A stretch of DNA of 64,000 nt from Leifsonia xyli subsp. xyli str. CTCB07 (GTDB taxonomy: Bacteria; Actinomycetota; Actinomycetes; Actinomycetales; Microbacteriaceae). The stretch is taken from the NCBI RefSeq assembly GCF_000007665.1, contig NC_006087.1, forward strand, positions 1,364,001 to 1,428,000. Direction: 5' to 3'. Below the pieces are notes generated by a model. That model saw only the letters and a list, made by a program, of their open reading frames with translations, made no database searches and was not told the origin of the DNA. Shown piece after piece: positions 1 through 11,507 of this stretch; the stretch's first letter is position 1; each line of letters opens with the position of its first letter. Position numbers and translations under genes: made by a program.

Positions 1-24
1 GACGGCGAACACGTTCTCGCTCAT
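1..24 (-). CDS. possible 5' end of a CDS running off the window
   Basis: An ATG on the minus strand at 24-22 opens a frame reading MSENVFAV before the window ends. Only eight codons are visible, and no convincing ribosome binding site lies upstream. It would be co-directional with ilvE and about 200 bp downstream of it. In related actinobacteria gltX often lies in this position, but the eight residues cannot confirm that. The assignment is a guess from position only. Confidence 0.25.
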
Positions 25-221
25 GCCCCGATGGTAGTCAGTTCCCGCTCGTCGCTGTCGAAGCCGCGCATTCACGCTCGCCGCGGGTGAGGACAGCCGA
101 TCTCCGGGAGCGGAGAGGAGGAGCTACCGAGGCGGCAGGGGCGAGAGGCAGAGAACGGAGGACGTCCGGGCGAGTGGGGCCTGTCCTCCATTCTCGGCTG
201 CGGTGCGGAAGCGGTGCGGGC

Positions 222-1355
222 TCAGGCATCGAGGCGGTACATCCAGCCGTGGCGGTCGCGCTCGCGGCCGTACTGGATGTCGGTCAGTTCCTTGCGCAGA
301 GACAGGGTGAGCGCACCCGGCGCTGCGGTGATGTCGCCGACCGCGAACGTGTCCGACTTGAGTTCGCCGATCGGGGTGATGACGGCGGCTGTGCCGCAGG
401 CGAACACCTCGACGATGTCGCCGGACTCCACACCGTCCCGCCATTCGCCGATGGTCACGCGCCGGCGCTCCACCCGGTGGCCGCGGTCGCGGGCGAGCTG
501 GAGCACCGAGTCGAGGGTGATGCCTTCGAGGATGCTGTCGGAGTCGGGGGTCACGAGGGTGCCGTCCTTGTACACGAGCACCACGTTCATCCCGCCGAGC
601 TCCTCGATGTACGTAGACTCCACCGAATCGAGGAAAAGCACCTGGGCGCACCCGTGCTCGTGCGCTTCGGCTTGCGGCAAGAGACTCGATGCGTAGTTGC
701 CGCCGGTCTTCGCCGCTCCGGTTCCGCCTTTCCCAGCACGCGACCAGCGATCGGAGAGCCAGATGGAAACCGGAGCGACACCGGACGGGAAGTAGGCTGC
801 CGCCGGGCTCGCGATCAGGTAATACGCCACCTTGTTCGCCGGGCGCACCCCCAGGAAGGCTTCTTTGGCGAACATGAACGGCCGCAGGTACAGGCTCGTC
901 TCCTCCGTATCCGGAACCCAGTCGCCGTCGACCGCGATGAGCTGCTTGAGCGAGTCGAGGAAGTGCTCGACTGGCAGCTGGGGCAGCGCGAGCCGGTAGG
1001 ACGAACGCTGCATGCGGGCCGCATTGGCCTCCGGTCGGAAGCTCCAGATCGAACCGTCCTCGTGGCGGTACGCCTTCAGCCCCTCGAAGATCTCCTGAGC
1101 GTAGTGCAGCACAGCGGCAGACGGGTCGAGCGGGATGGGTCCGTAAGGGGAGACGCGCGGCCGGTGCCAGCCGCCCTTCGCGGACCAGCACAGATCGACC
1201 ATGTGATCGGTGAAGTAGTTGCCGAAACCGGGGTCCGCGAGGATCTCCGCGCGCTCAGCAGCGGTGCGCGCCGCCTCGTTCCTGGCGACGTTCCAGAGCA
1301 GGCCGGAAGTCTCGGTGGGGCCGCTGGTGAGGGAGATGCTGGTCGAAGCGTTCAT
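222..1355 (-). CDS. ilvE: branched-chain amino acid aminotransferase
   Basis: PLP-dependent fold-type IV transaminase carrying out the last step of valine, leucine and isoleucine synthesis (2-oxoacid + glutamate). At 377 residues it matches the long actinobacterial form. Visible family features are FEGLKAYR near residues 90-97 and the likely PLP-lysine in AAKTGGNYASS (Lys about 216). The ATG is preceded by AGGA at good spacing. It lies 22 bp downstream of leuB on the same strand, so the two are probably co-transcribed. The frame is intact. Confidence 0.95.
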   Translation of the reverse strand: MNASTSISLTSGPTETSGLLWNVARNEAARTAAERAEILADPGFGNYFTDHMVDLCWSAKGGWHRPRVSPYGPIPLDPSAAVLHYAQEIFEGLKAYRHEDGSIWSFRPEANAARMQRSSYRLALPQLPVEHFLDSLKQLIAVDGDWVPDTEETSLYLRPFMFAKEAFLGVRPANKVAYYLIASPAAAYFPSGVAPVSIWLSDRWSRAGKGGTGAAKTGGNYASSLLPQAEAHEHGCAQVLFLDSVESTYIEELGGMNVVLVYKDGTLVTPDSDSILEGITLDSVLQLARDRGHRVERRRVTIGEWRDGVESGDIVEVFACGTAAVITPIGELKSDTFAVGDITAAPGALTLSLRKELTDIQYGRERDRHGWMYRLDA

Positions 1356-1377
1356 GGGAGTCCTCTGCTGGAATACG

Positions 1378-2451
1378 TCAATTCTGTGCCGCCAGGGCAG
1401 CGATCGCGTCGCCGATCTGGCTCGTCGTGCGCGTCTGGCTTGCGGTGGCCATCTGGCCGCTGCGGGCGGCGAGGTCGGTGGTCACCGCCCGCTCGACGCG
1501 CTCCGCCAGAGGCCGCTCGCCGAGATGGCGGAGCAGGAGCGCGACGGACAGGATCGCGGCGGTGGGGTCGGCTCTCTGCTCGCCGGCGATGTCGGGAGCC
1601 GATCCGTGAACAGGCTCGAACATGCTCGGGAACTCACCCACGGGGTTAATGTTGCCCGAGGCGGCCAGTCCGATGCCGCCGCTGATCGCGGCGGCGAGGT
1701 CGGTGAGAATGTCGCCGAAGAGGTTGTCCGTGACGATCACATCGAATCTAGCAGGATCGGTGACGAGGAAGATCGTCGCTGCGTCGACGTGAAGGTAGTC
1801 CACAGCCACCTCGGGATGCTCGGCGGCCAGGGCATCCACGATCCGCTTCCACAGGCTGCCCGCGAAGGTCAGCACATTCGTCTTGTGTACGAGCGTCAGC
1901 TTCTTCCGCCGCTGCCCGGCCTGCTCGAAAGCGTAGCGAACGACGCGCTCGACGCCGTAGGCGGTGTTCACGGACACCTCGTTGGCGACCTCGTGCGGCG
2001 TCCCCGGCCGGATGGCTCCGCCGTTGCCGACGTACTGCCCCTCCGTGCCTTCGCGCACGACGACGAAGTCGACCTCGCCGGGGGCGGCGAGCGGGCTGGC
2101 GATACCGGGGAACAGCGTGGTCGGCCGCAGATTCACGTAGTGGTCGAGCGAGAACCGGAGCCTCAGCAGCAGCCCGCGCTCGACGTTCGCACCCGCAAGG
2201 CGTGGATCGCCCGGCCGACCGCCGACCGCCCCGAGCAGGATGGCGTCGTGTCCCCGGATGGCCGCGAGATCGTCGTCGGTCAGCACATCTCCGGTGGCGA
2301 GGTAGCGGTCGGCGCCGAGCGAGAAATACGTCTTCTGGAACGCCAGCCCACTCCCGGCCGTGACCGCATCGAGCGCCTTGACCGCCTCCGCGATCACCTC
2401 CGGTCCGATCCCGTCCCCGGGGATGACGACGAGTTGGACGGTTCTGCTCAT
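1378..2451 (-). CDS. leuB: 3-isopropylmalate dehydrogenase
   Basis: Oxidative decarboxylation of 3-isopropylmalate in leucine synthesis. The 357-residue product has the N-terminal [10 protein letters not shown] signature (residues 10-19) and the [14 protein letters not shown] metal/substrate motif of the isocitrate/isopropylmalate dehydrogenase family. A longer frame is open upstream, but the ATG at 2451 is chosen because AGGAG sits just before it and the protein then begins at the usual family position ([14 protein letters not shown]). ilvE follows 22 bp downstream. leuA, leuC and leuD are not in this window. Confidence 0.95.
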   Translation of the reverse strand: MSRTVQLVVIPGDGIGPEVIAEAVKALDAVTAGSGLAFQKTYFSLGADRYLATGDVLTDDDLAAIRGHDAILLGAVGGRPGDPRLAGANVERGLLLRLRFSLDHYVNLRPTTLFPGIASPLAAPGEVDFVVVREGTEGQYVGNGGAIRPGTPHEVANEVSVNTAYGVERVVRYAFEQAGQRRKKLTLVHKTNVLTFAGSLWKRIVDALAAEHPEVAVDYLHVDAATIFLVTDPARFDVIVTDNLFGDILTDLAAAISGGIGLAASGNINPVGEFPSMFEPVHGSAPDIAGEQRADPTAAILSVALLLRHLGERPLAERVERAVTTDLAARSGQMATASQTRTTSQIGDAIAALAAQN

Positions 2452-2823
2452 GACGCTCCTACGCTGATCGGTGGGCGGACAGTACGGGTCAACACTAGCG
2501 CCGCTCCCTGTCACGGATCGGCGTCGCCACGGTCAGCGCCGTCGTAGCGAACGTCAAGGCGACGCCGAGAGGCCGTGGTCGCGATCCCCCTGTCGAACAC
2601 GTGCCGCACCGAGGCGAGCGACGCCTTCAGCAGGAGGCCGGAAGCGGGTGGCAGGAGGCGGGCGGCCCCCAGCAACGGAGACAACCCCGCCGCGCGCGTC
2701 CGGGAGCCGTCTCATCCTCAGCCTGGACGGCCATGAGTGCGTCCAGGACGAGAGCGCCCCGCCGCCAGCGGGCGGACTGCTCTCCCGGTCCGCTGCCCAG
2801 AGATCACGACACGGCCGCAGAGC
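2452..2823. other. non-coding spacer between serA and leuB
   Basis: About 370 bp separate leuB from serA. Open frames cross it on the plus strand, but they are antisense extensions of the serA/leuB region with no recognisable motif. The minus-strand frames are broken by stops. I see no RNA gene or clear hairpin. It may be a decayed gene, but nothing in it can be named. Confidence 0.4.
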
Positions 2824-4416
2824 TCACGACTCGGTGATGTCGATCTCCTGGAGCAGGTCGGCGTCGATCGCGACGCGCACCTTCTCGAGCAGCCCCTCGG
2901 GGACGGACGAATCGACGGTCAGCACGCTGAGCGCCTTTCCGCCGGCCGAGGTCCGGGCGATCTGCATGCCGGCGATGTTGATCTTCGCCTCGCCGAACTC
3001 GCGGCCGTACACCGCGACGATGCCGGGGCGGTCGTCGTAGACCATGACGATCAGGTGCTCGGCGATCGGCACCTCCACGTCATAGCCGTTGATCTCAACG
3101 ACCTTCTCGATTTGCTTGGTTCCGGTCAAGGTGCCGGAGACCGAGAGCTGCGTGCCGTCGCTCAGCGCCCCGCGGATCGTGATCAGGTTGCGGTACTCCT
3201 CGCTCACCGAGTCGGTGAGGAGGCGCACCTCGATGCCGCGCTGGTCGGCGAGGAGGGGTGCGTTCACATAGGAGACCGTCTCGGAGACGACGTTCGTGAA
3301 GATGCCCTTGAGCGCGGCGAGCTTCAGCACACTGACGTCGAATTCCACGATTTCGCCGCGGACCTCGACGTCGACACTCGTGACCGGGCTGTGCGCCAGC
3401 CCCGAGAACACCTGGCCGAGCTTCTCCACGAGCGGGATGCCCGGACGCACGTACGGGTCGATGATCCCGCCCGCGACGTTGACCGCGTCCGGCACCAGCT
3501 CGCCCGAGAGCGCAAGGCGCACCGACTTCGCGACCGAGACGCCCGCCTTCTCCTGCGCCTCGCCCGTCGACGCCCCGAGATGCGGCGTGACGATCACGTT
3601 CTCGAGACCGAGCAGCGGCGAGTCCGTCGGCGGCTCGCTCACGAACACGTCGAGGCCGGCGCCCGCGATGCTCTGCGAGGCGAGGGCGCGGTGCAGCGCG
3701 TCCTCGTCGATCAGGCCGCCGCGCGCGACATTGACGAGGAACGCGGTCGGCTTCATCTGCGCGAGCTGATCGTCCGAGATCATGCCGGTCGTCTCCGGCG
3801 TCTTCGGCATGTGGATGGTGACGAAATCCGACTCGGCGAGCAACTCGTCCAGACTCACCAGCTGGACGCCGAGCTGCTGTGCCCGCGCGCTCGTCACGTA
3901 GGGGTCGAACGCGATCACCTTGACCCCGAACGCTTGCAGTCGAGCAGTGATGAGGGAACCGATCCGGCCGAGCCCGATGATGCCGACTGTCTTCTCGTAC
4001 AGCTCCACGCCGGTGTACTTCGAGCGCTTCCACTGCCCCTGCGCCAGTGCGCTGTGCGCGGCCGGGATGTGGCGCGCGAGACTCAGGATGTGCCCGACCG
4101 TCAGCTCCGCCGCCGAGATGATGTTCGAGGTCGGCGCGTTGACGACCATCACACCAGCGCTAGTCGCGGTCTTGATGTCGACGTTGTCGAGGCCGACCCC
4201 CGCGCGCGCGATGACCCTGAGCTTCGGCGCAGCGCCGATGACCTCCGCGTCCACCTTCGTCGCCGACCGCACCAGAATCGCGTCGGCGTCGACCACGGCG
4301 GAGAGCAGCGCGGACCGGTCTGTCCCGTCGACGTCGCGGATCTCGAAGTCTGGCCCGAGGGCGTCAACGGTGGCGGGCGAGAGTTCTTCGGCGATCAGCA
4401 CGACCGGCTTTGTCAC
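2824..4416 (-). CDS. serA: D-3-phosphoglycerate dehydrogenase, long form
   Basis: First step of serine synthesis: 3-phosphoglycerate to 3-phosphohydroxypyruvate with NAD. The 530 residues match the long actinobacterial type: a D-isomer dehydrogenase core with Rossmann motif GLGRIG near residues 148-153, an intervening domain, and a C-terminal ACT domain (about 455-530) that normally mediates serine feedback. The start is GTG, with AAGGAA five bases upstream. It sits between the ilv operon and leuB-ilvE, separated from ilvC by a dead cutC. Confidence 0.96.
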   Translation of the reverse strand: MTKPVVLIAEELSPATVDALGPDFEIRDVDGTDRSALLSAVVDADAILVRSATKVDAEVIGAAPKLRVIARAGVGLDNVDIKTATSAGVMVVNAPTSNIISAAELTVGHILSLARHIPAAHSALAQGQWKRSKYTGVELYEKTVGIIGLGRIGSLITARLQAFGVKVIAFDPYVTSARAQQLGVQLVSLDELLAESDFVTIHMPKTPETTGMISDDQLAQMKPTAFLVNVARGGLIDEDALHRALASQSIAGAGLDVFVSEPPTDSPLLGLENVIVTPHLGASTGEAQEKAGVSVAKSVRLALSGELVPDAVNVAGGIIDPYVRPGIPLVEKLGQVFSGLAHSPVTSVDVEVRGEIVEFDVSVLKLAALKGIFTNVVSETVSYVNAPLLADQRGIEVRLLTDSVSEEYRNLITIRGALSDGTQLSVSGTLTGTKQIEKVVEINGYDVEVPIAEHLIVMVYDDRPGIVAVYGREFGEAKINIAGMQIARTSAGGKALSVLTVDSSVPEGLLEKVRVAIDADLLQEIDITES

Positions 4417-4527
4417 AGTGTTCCTTCAGAGGAGGGGCTGGCTGGGAGGAGAAGCGCAGCGGACGGCGGTGCGCGTTTCAACTCTAGCGGGACGCGGAAG
4501 GGACCTTTCGCCCGGTTACGTGGGCCG

Positions 4528-5264
4528 TCAGCGACGACCCGAGTCCCCCTGCCGTCCCTGCCGTAAGGCGTCCGCCGCACCGCGCACGACGACCGGGTCG
4601 GTGATGTCGTAGGCGTCCGCGCCTCCGCCGGGGCCGCTCGGCGCGCCCTGCACCGTGCGGCGAGCGGAGAGATGCACCGCGTCTACGCCCGCAGCAAGGA
4701 GGGCCGGGATGTCCTCGACGCGCACACCTCCACCGGCCATGACCTGCAGCCGGCCGGAGACCCGCTGGGCCAGCGCCCGGAGCGAATCGACGCCCCCGAC
4801 GCTAGCCGAAGCGCCACCCGAGGTGAGGATGCGGGTCGCCCCGAGCGCAACGAGATCGTCCGCGGTCGCCAGCGGGTCGGCGACCGCGGACGATCGCGCG
4901 ATGAAACGTCACGTCGATGCCGTCTGCCGCCGCCACGAACCGGGCGACGGCGGCCGTGTCGACACACCCCTCCCCGTCGAGCGCGCCAATGACGCCGCCG
5001 GCGCCGGCCTCACGGGCGAAGCGGATGTCGGCCTCCGTCGTCTGCACCTCGGCGGCGTCGTAGACGAAGCCGCCGCCACGCGGACGGACGAGGACGTGGA
5101 CGAAACCCTCGCGGCCTCGCTCGAGCGCCTCCGCCCCCGCTATCCGGACGAGACCCGCAGAGGGCGAGGGCTGTACACAATTCCACCCGGTCAGCGCCCC
5201 CGGCGAGGGCAATGCGAACACCCGCGGCATCCTGGACAGCGATCTCGAGGGCGGCTGTGCTCAT
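4528..5264 (-). pseudogene. cutC: cutC-family gene, inactivated by two frameshifts
   Basis: Three successive minus-strand frames together give a CutC-like TIM-barrel protein. The N-terminus begins MSTAALEIAVQDAAG, then ALAGGADRVELCTAL. The middle holds VRPRGGGFVYDAAE and VTFHRAIVR. The C-terminus has QVMAGGGVRVEDIPALLAAGVDAVHLSARR and ends at the TGA at 4528-4530. The frame changes near 5170 and again near 4905. CutC was named for copper homeostasis in E. coli, but its biochemical role is unsettled. The gene appears dead here and lies between the ilv terminator and serA. Confidence 0.85.
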
Positions 5265-5337
5265 GGACTGATCACTCCCGAACGGCGAAAGGCTCTGACC
5301 TGACAGGATCGCTGAAACGACAGGGCCGCTGATATGA

Positions 5338-5373
5338 CCGGGGGTGCCGCACCGCTCGGTGCGGCACCCCCGG
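5338..5373 (-). terminator. hairpin terminator after ilvC
   Basis: A perfect 16-bp inverted repeat (5338-5353 and 5358-5373) with a 4-base loop lies 19 bp past the ilvC stop. It is very GC-rich and has no T-run, which is common for actinobacterial terminators. It marks the 3' end of the ilvD-ilvB-ilvN-ilvC transcript. Confidence 0.8.
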
Positions 5374-5391
5374 CTGATGGGAAGCGTGCGC

Positions 5392-6456
<1,065 letters not shown>

Positions 6457-6483
6457 TCAGTTCTTTCGCCGCCGGAGGGCGGG

Positions 6484-6993
6484 TCAGTTTTTGTAGACGC
6501 GCTCGGTGATGGACTTCCCGCCACGGCCGATCGCGAGGAGGCCGGACTGCGCCATCTCCTTGATCCCGTACGGTTCGAGCACCTTGAGCAGCGCCTGGGT
6601 CTTGCCGCTGTCGCCGGTGACCTCGATCACGAGCGCGTCGGTGGCGACATCGACGACGCGGGCACGGAAGAGGGTGACCGCCTCCAGCACCTGAGAGCGG
6701 GTGGAGTTGTCGACACGCACCTTGATGAGCAGATGCTCCCGCTGCACCGATTGCGCCGGTTCCAGCTCCACAATTTTGATGACGTTGATGAGCTTGTTGA
6801 GCTGTTTGGTGACCTGTTCGAGCGGCAGCTCGTCCACATCCACCACGACGGTGATGCGCGAGAGGCCGTCGACCTCGCTCGTGCCCACCGCGAGCGAGTG
6901 AATGTTGAAGCCGCGCCGGGCGAACAGGCCGGCGACACGGGTCAGCAAGCCCGGTTTGTCCTCCACGAGGAGGCTCAGAACGTGGGTGCTCAT
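6484..6993 (-). CDS. ilvN: acetolactate synthase regulatory (small) subunit
   Basis: Regulatory partner of IlvB that makes the enzyme sensitive to valine-type feedback. The 169-residue protein opens with an ACT domain (HVLSLLVEDKPGLLTRVAGLFARRGFNIHSL) followed by the small-subunit C-terminal domain. It starts 3 bp after the ilvB stop codon, so translation is almost certainly coupled, giving matched subunit amounts. Confidence 0.97.
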   Translation of the reverse strand: MSTHVLSLLVEDKPGLLTRVAGLFARRGFNIHSLAVGTSEVDGLSRITVVVDVDELPLEQVTKQLNKLINVIKIVELEPAQSVQREHLLIKVRVDNSTRSQVLEAVTLFRARVVDVATDALVIEVTGDSGKTQALLKVLEPYGIKEMAQSGLLAIGRGGKSITERVYKN

Positions 6994-6996
6994 CGG

Positions 6997-8817
6997 TCAC
7001 TCCTCTCCGAAGGACGGGCTGTGGTCGCGGGCGTACTGGACATAGCTGTTGCTGACGCCCTGAGGGACCATCGGCCACACCATCGCGTCGGCGCTGACGA
7101 CGAAGTCGATGACGACCGGGCGGTCGTTCGTCTCGAGGGCGAGCCTGATGGCGTCGTCCACCTCGTCTTCTTTCGTGACGCGGATGCCGAGAGCGCCGTA
7201 CGCCTCGGCCAGAGTCACGAAATCAGGGACCCGCACAGTGTCGTGCCCGGTGTTGAGGTCGGTGTTGGAGTAGCGGCCGTCGTAGAACAGCGTCTGCCAC
7301 TGCCGCACCATCCCGAGCGACGAGTTGTTGATGATCGCCACTTTGATCGGGATGTCGTTGATCGTGCAGGTGGCGAGCTCCTGGTTGGTCATCTGGAAGC
7401 AACCGTCGCCGTCGATCGCCCACACGACGCAGTCGGGCTGGGCGACCTTCGCTCCCATCGCGGCAGGCACGGAGTAGCCCATGGTGCCCGCGCCGCCCGA
7501 GTTCAGCCACGAGTTGGGACGCTCGTACTTGATGAACTGCGCGGCCCACATCTGGTGCTGGCCGACACCGGCGGCGTAGATCGCCTCCGGTCCCGTCAGC
7601 TCGCCGATGCGCTGGATGATGTGCTGCGGGGCCAGGAGGCCGTCGCTGGTGGGCGTGAACCCGAGGGGGAACTCCTCACGGAGGCCGTTCAGGTAGGTCC
7701 ACCACTCGGCGAGGTCGGGTTCGCCGTCCTTAGCGACGTCCCGGTAGGCCACGGTCAGACCGACGATGACCTCTTTGGCGTCGCCGACGATGGGGACGTC
7801 GGCGACGCGGATCTTGGAGATCTCGGCGGGGTCGACGTCGACGTGGACGATCTTCGCGTGAGGAGCGAACAGGCTGGTTTTGCCGGTCACACGGTCGTCG
7901 AACCGCGCGCCGAGCGACACGATGAGATCCGACTCCTGCAGGGCGAGGACGGCCGGGACCGTCCCGTGCATCCCCGGCATCCCCAGATGCTGCGCATGAG
8001 TGTCGGGGAAGGCCCCGCGGGCCATGAGCGTGGTCGTGACCGGCAAGCCGGTGGTCTCGGCGAGCTCGAGCAGCTCCTGCGAGGCGCGTGAGCGGATGAC
8101 GCCCCCGCCCACGTACAGGATGGGCTTCTTGGCCTCGGCAAGCAGCTGCGCCGCCGCGAGGATCTGTTTGCCATGTGCCTTGGTGACCGGCCGGTAGCCC
8201 GGCAGGTCGACCTTAAGCGGCCACACGAACGGTGCTCTGCTCTGCTGGGCGTCTTTGGTGATGTCGACCAGCACCGGGCCGGGACGGCCGGTGCCGGCGA
8301 TGTGGTACGCCGCCGCGATCGTCACCGGGATCTCCTCGGCGCTCTTGACGAGGAAGGAGTGCTTGGTGATCGGCATGGTGATGCCGACGATGTCCGCCTC
8401 CTGGAAGGCGTCCGTGCCCATCAGCGTGGAGAAGACCTGGCCGGTGATGAACACCACCGGAACCGAGTCCATGTGGGCGTCCATGATCGCCGTGACGAGG
8501 TTCGTCGCACCGGGGCCGGAGGTCGCCATTGCGACGCCGACCTTGTTCGAGGCGGCAGCGTACCCTTCGGCCGCGTGGCCACCGCCCTGTTCGTGCCGGA
8601 CCAGGATGTGACGGATCGTGTCCGAGTCCATGATCGCGTCGTAGATCGGCAGGATGGCGCCGCCGGGGAGTCCGAAGACATCGGTGACGCCGAGGAGCTC
8701 GAGGGTGCGGACGACCGACTCGGAGCCGGTCAGTTGTTCGGGCGCCGCTGTGCCGGTCGACGCGGAGAGCGCCACCGTGCTGGGCGACGCGGTCGTGTGG
8801 TTCGCATCCGAGGACAT
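6997..8817 (-). CDS. ilvB: acetolactate synthase catalytic (large) subunit
   Basis: Thiamine-diphosphate enzyme condensing pyruvate with pyruvate or 2-oxobutyrate, the first common step of branched-chain synthesis. The 606 residues show the N-terminal PYR domain ([27 protein letters not shown] with the catalytic Glu), a central FAD-binding domain and the C-terminal PP domain with [16 protein letters not shown] poorly conserved 35-residue Ala/Ser/Thr-rich leader precedes the core. It lies 57 bp after ilvD and 3 bp before ilvN. Confidence 0.97.
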   Translation of the reverse strand: MSSDANHTTASPSTVALSASTGTAAPEQLTGSESVVRTLELLGVTDVFGLPGGAILPIYDAIMDSDTIRHILVRHEQGGGHAAEGYAAASNKVGVAMATSGPGATNLVTAIMDAHMDSVPVVFITGQVFSTLMGTDAFQEADIVGITMPITKHSFLVKSAEEIPVTIAAAYHIAGTGRPGPVLVDITKDAQQSRAPFVWPLKVDLPGYRPVTKAHGKQILAAAQLLAEAKKPILYVGGGVIRSRASQELLELAETTGLPVTTTLMARGAFPDTHAQHLGMPGMHGTVPAVLALQESDLIVSLGARFDDRVTGKTSLFAPHAKIVHVDVDPAEISKIRVADVPIVGDAKEVIVGLTVAYRDVAKDGEPDLAEWWTYLNGLREEFPLGFTPTSDGLLAPQHIIQRIGELTGPEAIYAAGVGQHQMWAAQFIKYERPNSWLNSGGAGTMGYSVPAAMGAKVAQPDCVVWAIDGDGCFQMTNQELATCTINDIPIKVAIINNSSLGMVRQWQTLFYDGRYSNTDLNTGHDTVRVPDFVTLAEAYGALGIRVTKEDEVDDAIRLALETNDRPVVIDFVVSADAMVWPMVPQGVSNSYVQYARDHSPSFGEE

Positions 8818-8874
8818 GCCTTCATCGGTCCCTTGCGTACGTGATGGTTGATAGTGCTGGAGTGGGGCGAAGGA

Positions 8875-10569
8875 CTACCCGGTGACCGCACCCTCCGCAG
8901 CGGAGCGAACGAGCTTGGAGTACTTCGCGAGAACGCCACGGGTATAGCGCGGAGGAAGAGGCGCCCAGCCGTCCCGGCGGGCGGTCAGCTCTGACTCGTC
9001 GACCAGTAGGTCGAGGGAGCGAGCCGCGATATCGACCCGTATCAAATCACCATCGCGCACGAATGCGATGGGACCAGCGTCCACCGCTTCGGGTGCTATG
9101 TGGCCGATGCACAGGCCGGTTGTGCCGCCTGAGAATCGCCCGTCCGTCAAGAGTAGTACATCCTTGCCGAGGCCTGCACCCTTGATGGTGGCGGTGATCG
9201 CGAGCATCTCGCGCATCCCGGGACCGCCCTTCGGCCCTTCGTAGCAGATGACGACCACATCGCCGGCGTTGATCCGGCCCGCGGTGAGAGCGTCCATAGC
9301 GGCGCGCTCGCGCTCGAACACGCGCGCTGGGCCCTCGAACACCTCGGCGTCGAAACCAGCCGTCTTGACAACGGCGCCCTCCGGAGCGAGCGTGCCCTTG
9401 AGGATTGTGAGCCCCCCTGTCGGGTGGATGGGGTTGTCCAGCGAGCGCAGGACGGTGCCGTCCGGTGCGGGCGGGTCGATCTCCGCCAGGTTCTCCGCGA
9501 CGGTCTTGCCGGTCACGGTGAGGCAGTCCCCGTGCAGCAGGCCCGCGTCCAGGAGCGCCTTCATGACGACCGGGACACCACCGTGACGGTCGACGTCGTT
9601 CATGACGTACGTGCCGAACGGTTTGAGATCGCCGATGTGCGGAACCGTCTCGCCGATGCGGTTGAAATCGTCGATGGTGAGGTCAACCTCGGCCTCGCGC
9701 GCGATGGCGAGCAGGTGAAGCACGACGTTCGTCGACCCGCCGAAGGCCATCGCCACCGCGATGGCGTTCTCGAACGCCTTCTTGGTGAGGATGTCGCGAG
9801 CCGTGATGCCCTGCTTCAGCAGGGAGACAACAGCCTCGCCGGAGCGGTGGGCGAAGGAGTCGCGCCGCCGGTCGGCCGAGGGCGGCGCAGCCGAGCCGGG
9901 CAGGCTCATCCCGAGTGCCTCGGCGACGGACGCCATGGTGTTCGCGGTGTACATGCCGCCGCAGGCTCCTTCACCCGGGGCTATGGCGCACTCGATGCGT
10001 TTGAGGTCCTCCTCGCTCATCTTGCCGGCCTTGCACGCACCGACAGCCTCGAACGAGTCGATGATCGTGACGTCCTTCTCGGTGCCGTCGCTGAGTTTGA
10101 CCCAGCCGGGCGCGATGGAGCCCGCGTAGAGGAAGATCGCGGAGAGGTCGAGACGGGCCGCGGCCATCAGCATGCCCGGCAGCGATTTGTCGCAGCCGGC
10201 GAGGAGGACGGTGCCGTCGAGCCGCTCGGCCATCATGACCGTCTCGACCGAGTCGGCGATGACCTCACGGGAGACGAGCGAGAAGTGCATTCCCTCGTGC
10301 CCCATCGAGATACCGTCGGAGACCGAGACGGTACCGAATTGCAGCGGATAACCGCCACCGGAGTGGACGCCTTCTTTGGCGCCCTGGGCCAGCCGGTCGA
10401 GCGAGAGGTTGCACGGCGTGATCTCGTTCCAGGACGAGGCGATGCCGATCTGCGGCTTCTCCCAGTCGGCGTCCCCCATGCCGACCGCACGGAGCATCCC
10501 GCGGCTCGTGGTGGCTTCGATCCCGTCCGTGACAACGCGCGAACGCGGTTTCCAATCGATCTGAGGCAT
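8875..10569 (-). CDS. ilvD: dihydroxy-acid dehydratase
   Basis: Iron-sulfur dehydratase giving the 2-oxoacid precursors of valine and isoleucine. At 564 residues it has the expected cluster-ligand regions [11 protein letters not shown] and [15 protein letters not shown] and the C-terminal [19 protein letters not shown] motif. It is the first gene of the ilv operon. The 98-bp gap to otsB should contain the promoter, but I see no clear attenuator or T-box in it. Confidence 0.97.
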   Translation of the reverse strand: MPQIDWKPRSRVVTDGIEATTSRGMLRAVGMGDADWEKPQIGIASSWNEITPCNLSLDRLAQGAKEGVHSGGGYPLQFGTVSVSDGISMGHEGMHFSLVSREVIADSVETVMMAERLDGTVLLAGCDKSLPGMLMAAARLDLSAIFLYAGSIAPGWVKLSDGTEKDVTIIDSFEAVGACKAGKMSEEDLKRIECAIAPGEGACGGMYTANTMASVAEALGMSLPGSAAPPSADRRRDSFAHRSGEAVVSLLKQGITARDILTKKAFENAIAVAMAFGGSTNVVLHLLAIAREAEVDLTIDDFNRIGETVPHIGDLKPFGTYVMNDVDRHGGVPVVMKALLDAGLLHGDCLTVTGKTVAENLAEIDPPAPDGTVLRSLDNPIHPTGGLTILKGTLAPEGAVVKTAGFDAEVFEGPARVFERERAAMDALTAGRINAGDVVVICYEGPKGGPGMREMLAITATIKGAGLGKDVLLLTDGRFSGGTTGLCIGHIAPEAVDAGPIAFVRDGDLIRVDIAARSLDLLVDESELTARRDGWAPLPPRYTRGVLAKYSKLVRSAAEGAVTG

Positions 10570-10667
10570 GGGACAACTCTAAGACTGTTTGGATGCTGCC
10601 TCGTCCATATGGCCGGATCGGTGGAGAACAGGCACCGTGAGCCCGTCTGTGGAGGAATCGCGACGCC

Positions 10668-11471
10668 TCAGCGGGCGGCGCGCGCCTCCGACAGCAGTGT
10701 CAGCAGAGCGGCGATCGCGCGCTCATCCGCCACGCGGTACTGCGCCGTCGTCTCACCTGGTCCGACCTTGACGCCGACATCGCCCCGCCCCGGCACAAGG
10801 ACGCGGAAGCCGTCTTCATCCGTCACGTCGTCCCCGGCGAAGAGCACAGCCGTCGCCTTCGTGTACTCGCGCAACCGGTCGATGCCATCGCCTTTGTCGG
10901 CGTCCCACACCGAGAACTCGATAATGTCCTTGCCGTCGCGGATGGTGAGATCGCTGCTGACGGACGCGGCCGCAGCACGGGCACGGGCCACGACGTCCTC
11001 GGCTCCCTCACCCTCCAGCAGTCGGTAATGCACGCCAAAGCCCACGGGTTTCACTTCCAGCCGCGTGCCGGGAACGCTCTGCACCAGAGCGCCGAGGACC
11101 TCGCCCAGGCGATCGAGAGCCGCCCGCTCCTCGGTGGCGAGGTCGAGGGAGACACCCTCACGGCCGAAACGGATCTCGACGCCGTGGGAGCCGATGAGGA
11201 GCGCGTCTCCATCTGCCTCGGTGACCGTCTCGAGGCTCGACAGCGGCCGTCCGGAGACATAGGCAACCCGGGTGCCCGGCATCTGCTCCAATCGATCGAG
11301 CGCCGCCTTCGCCTCGGGGAGGGCGCGGGCAGCCTTCGGAATGTCCACGAACGGCGCGAGCGTCCCGTCGAAGTCGAGCGCGACCAGCAGGCGCTCGGTG
11401 CCCGCAAGCGCGCTCACCGCGGCGGCGAGGTCGGCGGAGGTGGACGGCTGGGGGGATGCGGTGCTGGTCAT
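10668..11471 (-). CDS. otsB: trehalose-6-phosphate phosphatase
   Basis: Removes phosphate from trehalose 6-phosphate made by OtsA. It is a HAD-superfamily protein of 267 residues with motif I LDFDGTLAPF near residues 33-42, followed by VAYVSGRPL, and the late acidic motif FAGDDVTDEDGF. It lies 36 bp downstream of otsA on the same strand, so the pair forms a two-gene trehalose operon (compatible solute, stress and cell-envelope precursor). Confidence 0.95.
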   Translation of the reverse strand: MTSTASPQPSTSADLAAAVSALAGTERLLVALDFDGTLAPFVDIPKAARALPEAKAALDRLEQMPGTRVAYVSGRPLSSLETVTEADGDALLIGSHGVEIRFGREGVSLDLATEERAALDRLGEVLGALVQSVPGTRLEVKPVGFGVHYRLLEGEGAEDVVARARAAAASVSSDLTIRDGKDIIEFSVWDADKGDGIDRLREYTKATAVLFAGDDVTDEDGFRVLVPGRGDVGVKVGPGETTAQYRVADERAIAALLTLLSEARAAR

Positions 11472-11507
11472 GCTTCTTCCGGTGGAGTTCAGGGTGGGGA
11501 ACGCGGG

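Noticed and set aside
87..1649. A 520-codon open frame on the plus strand at the window start
   Set aside because: It is fully antisense to ilvE and the end of leuB, has Arg/Gly-rich low-complexity content and no ribosome site or motif. Long antisense frames are normal in high-GC DNA.
2737..4566. A 609-codon plus-strand frame
   Set aside because: It is antisense to serA and has the biased composition of a shadow frame; serA is unmistakable on the other strand.
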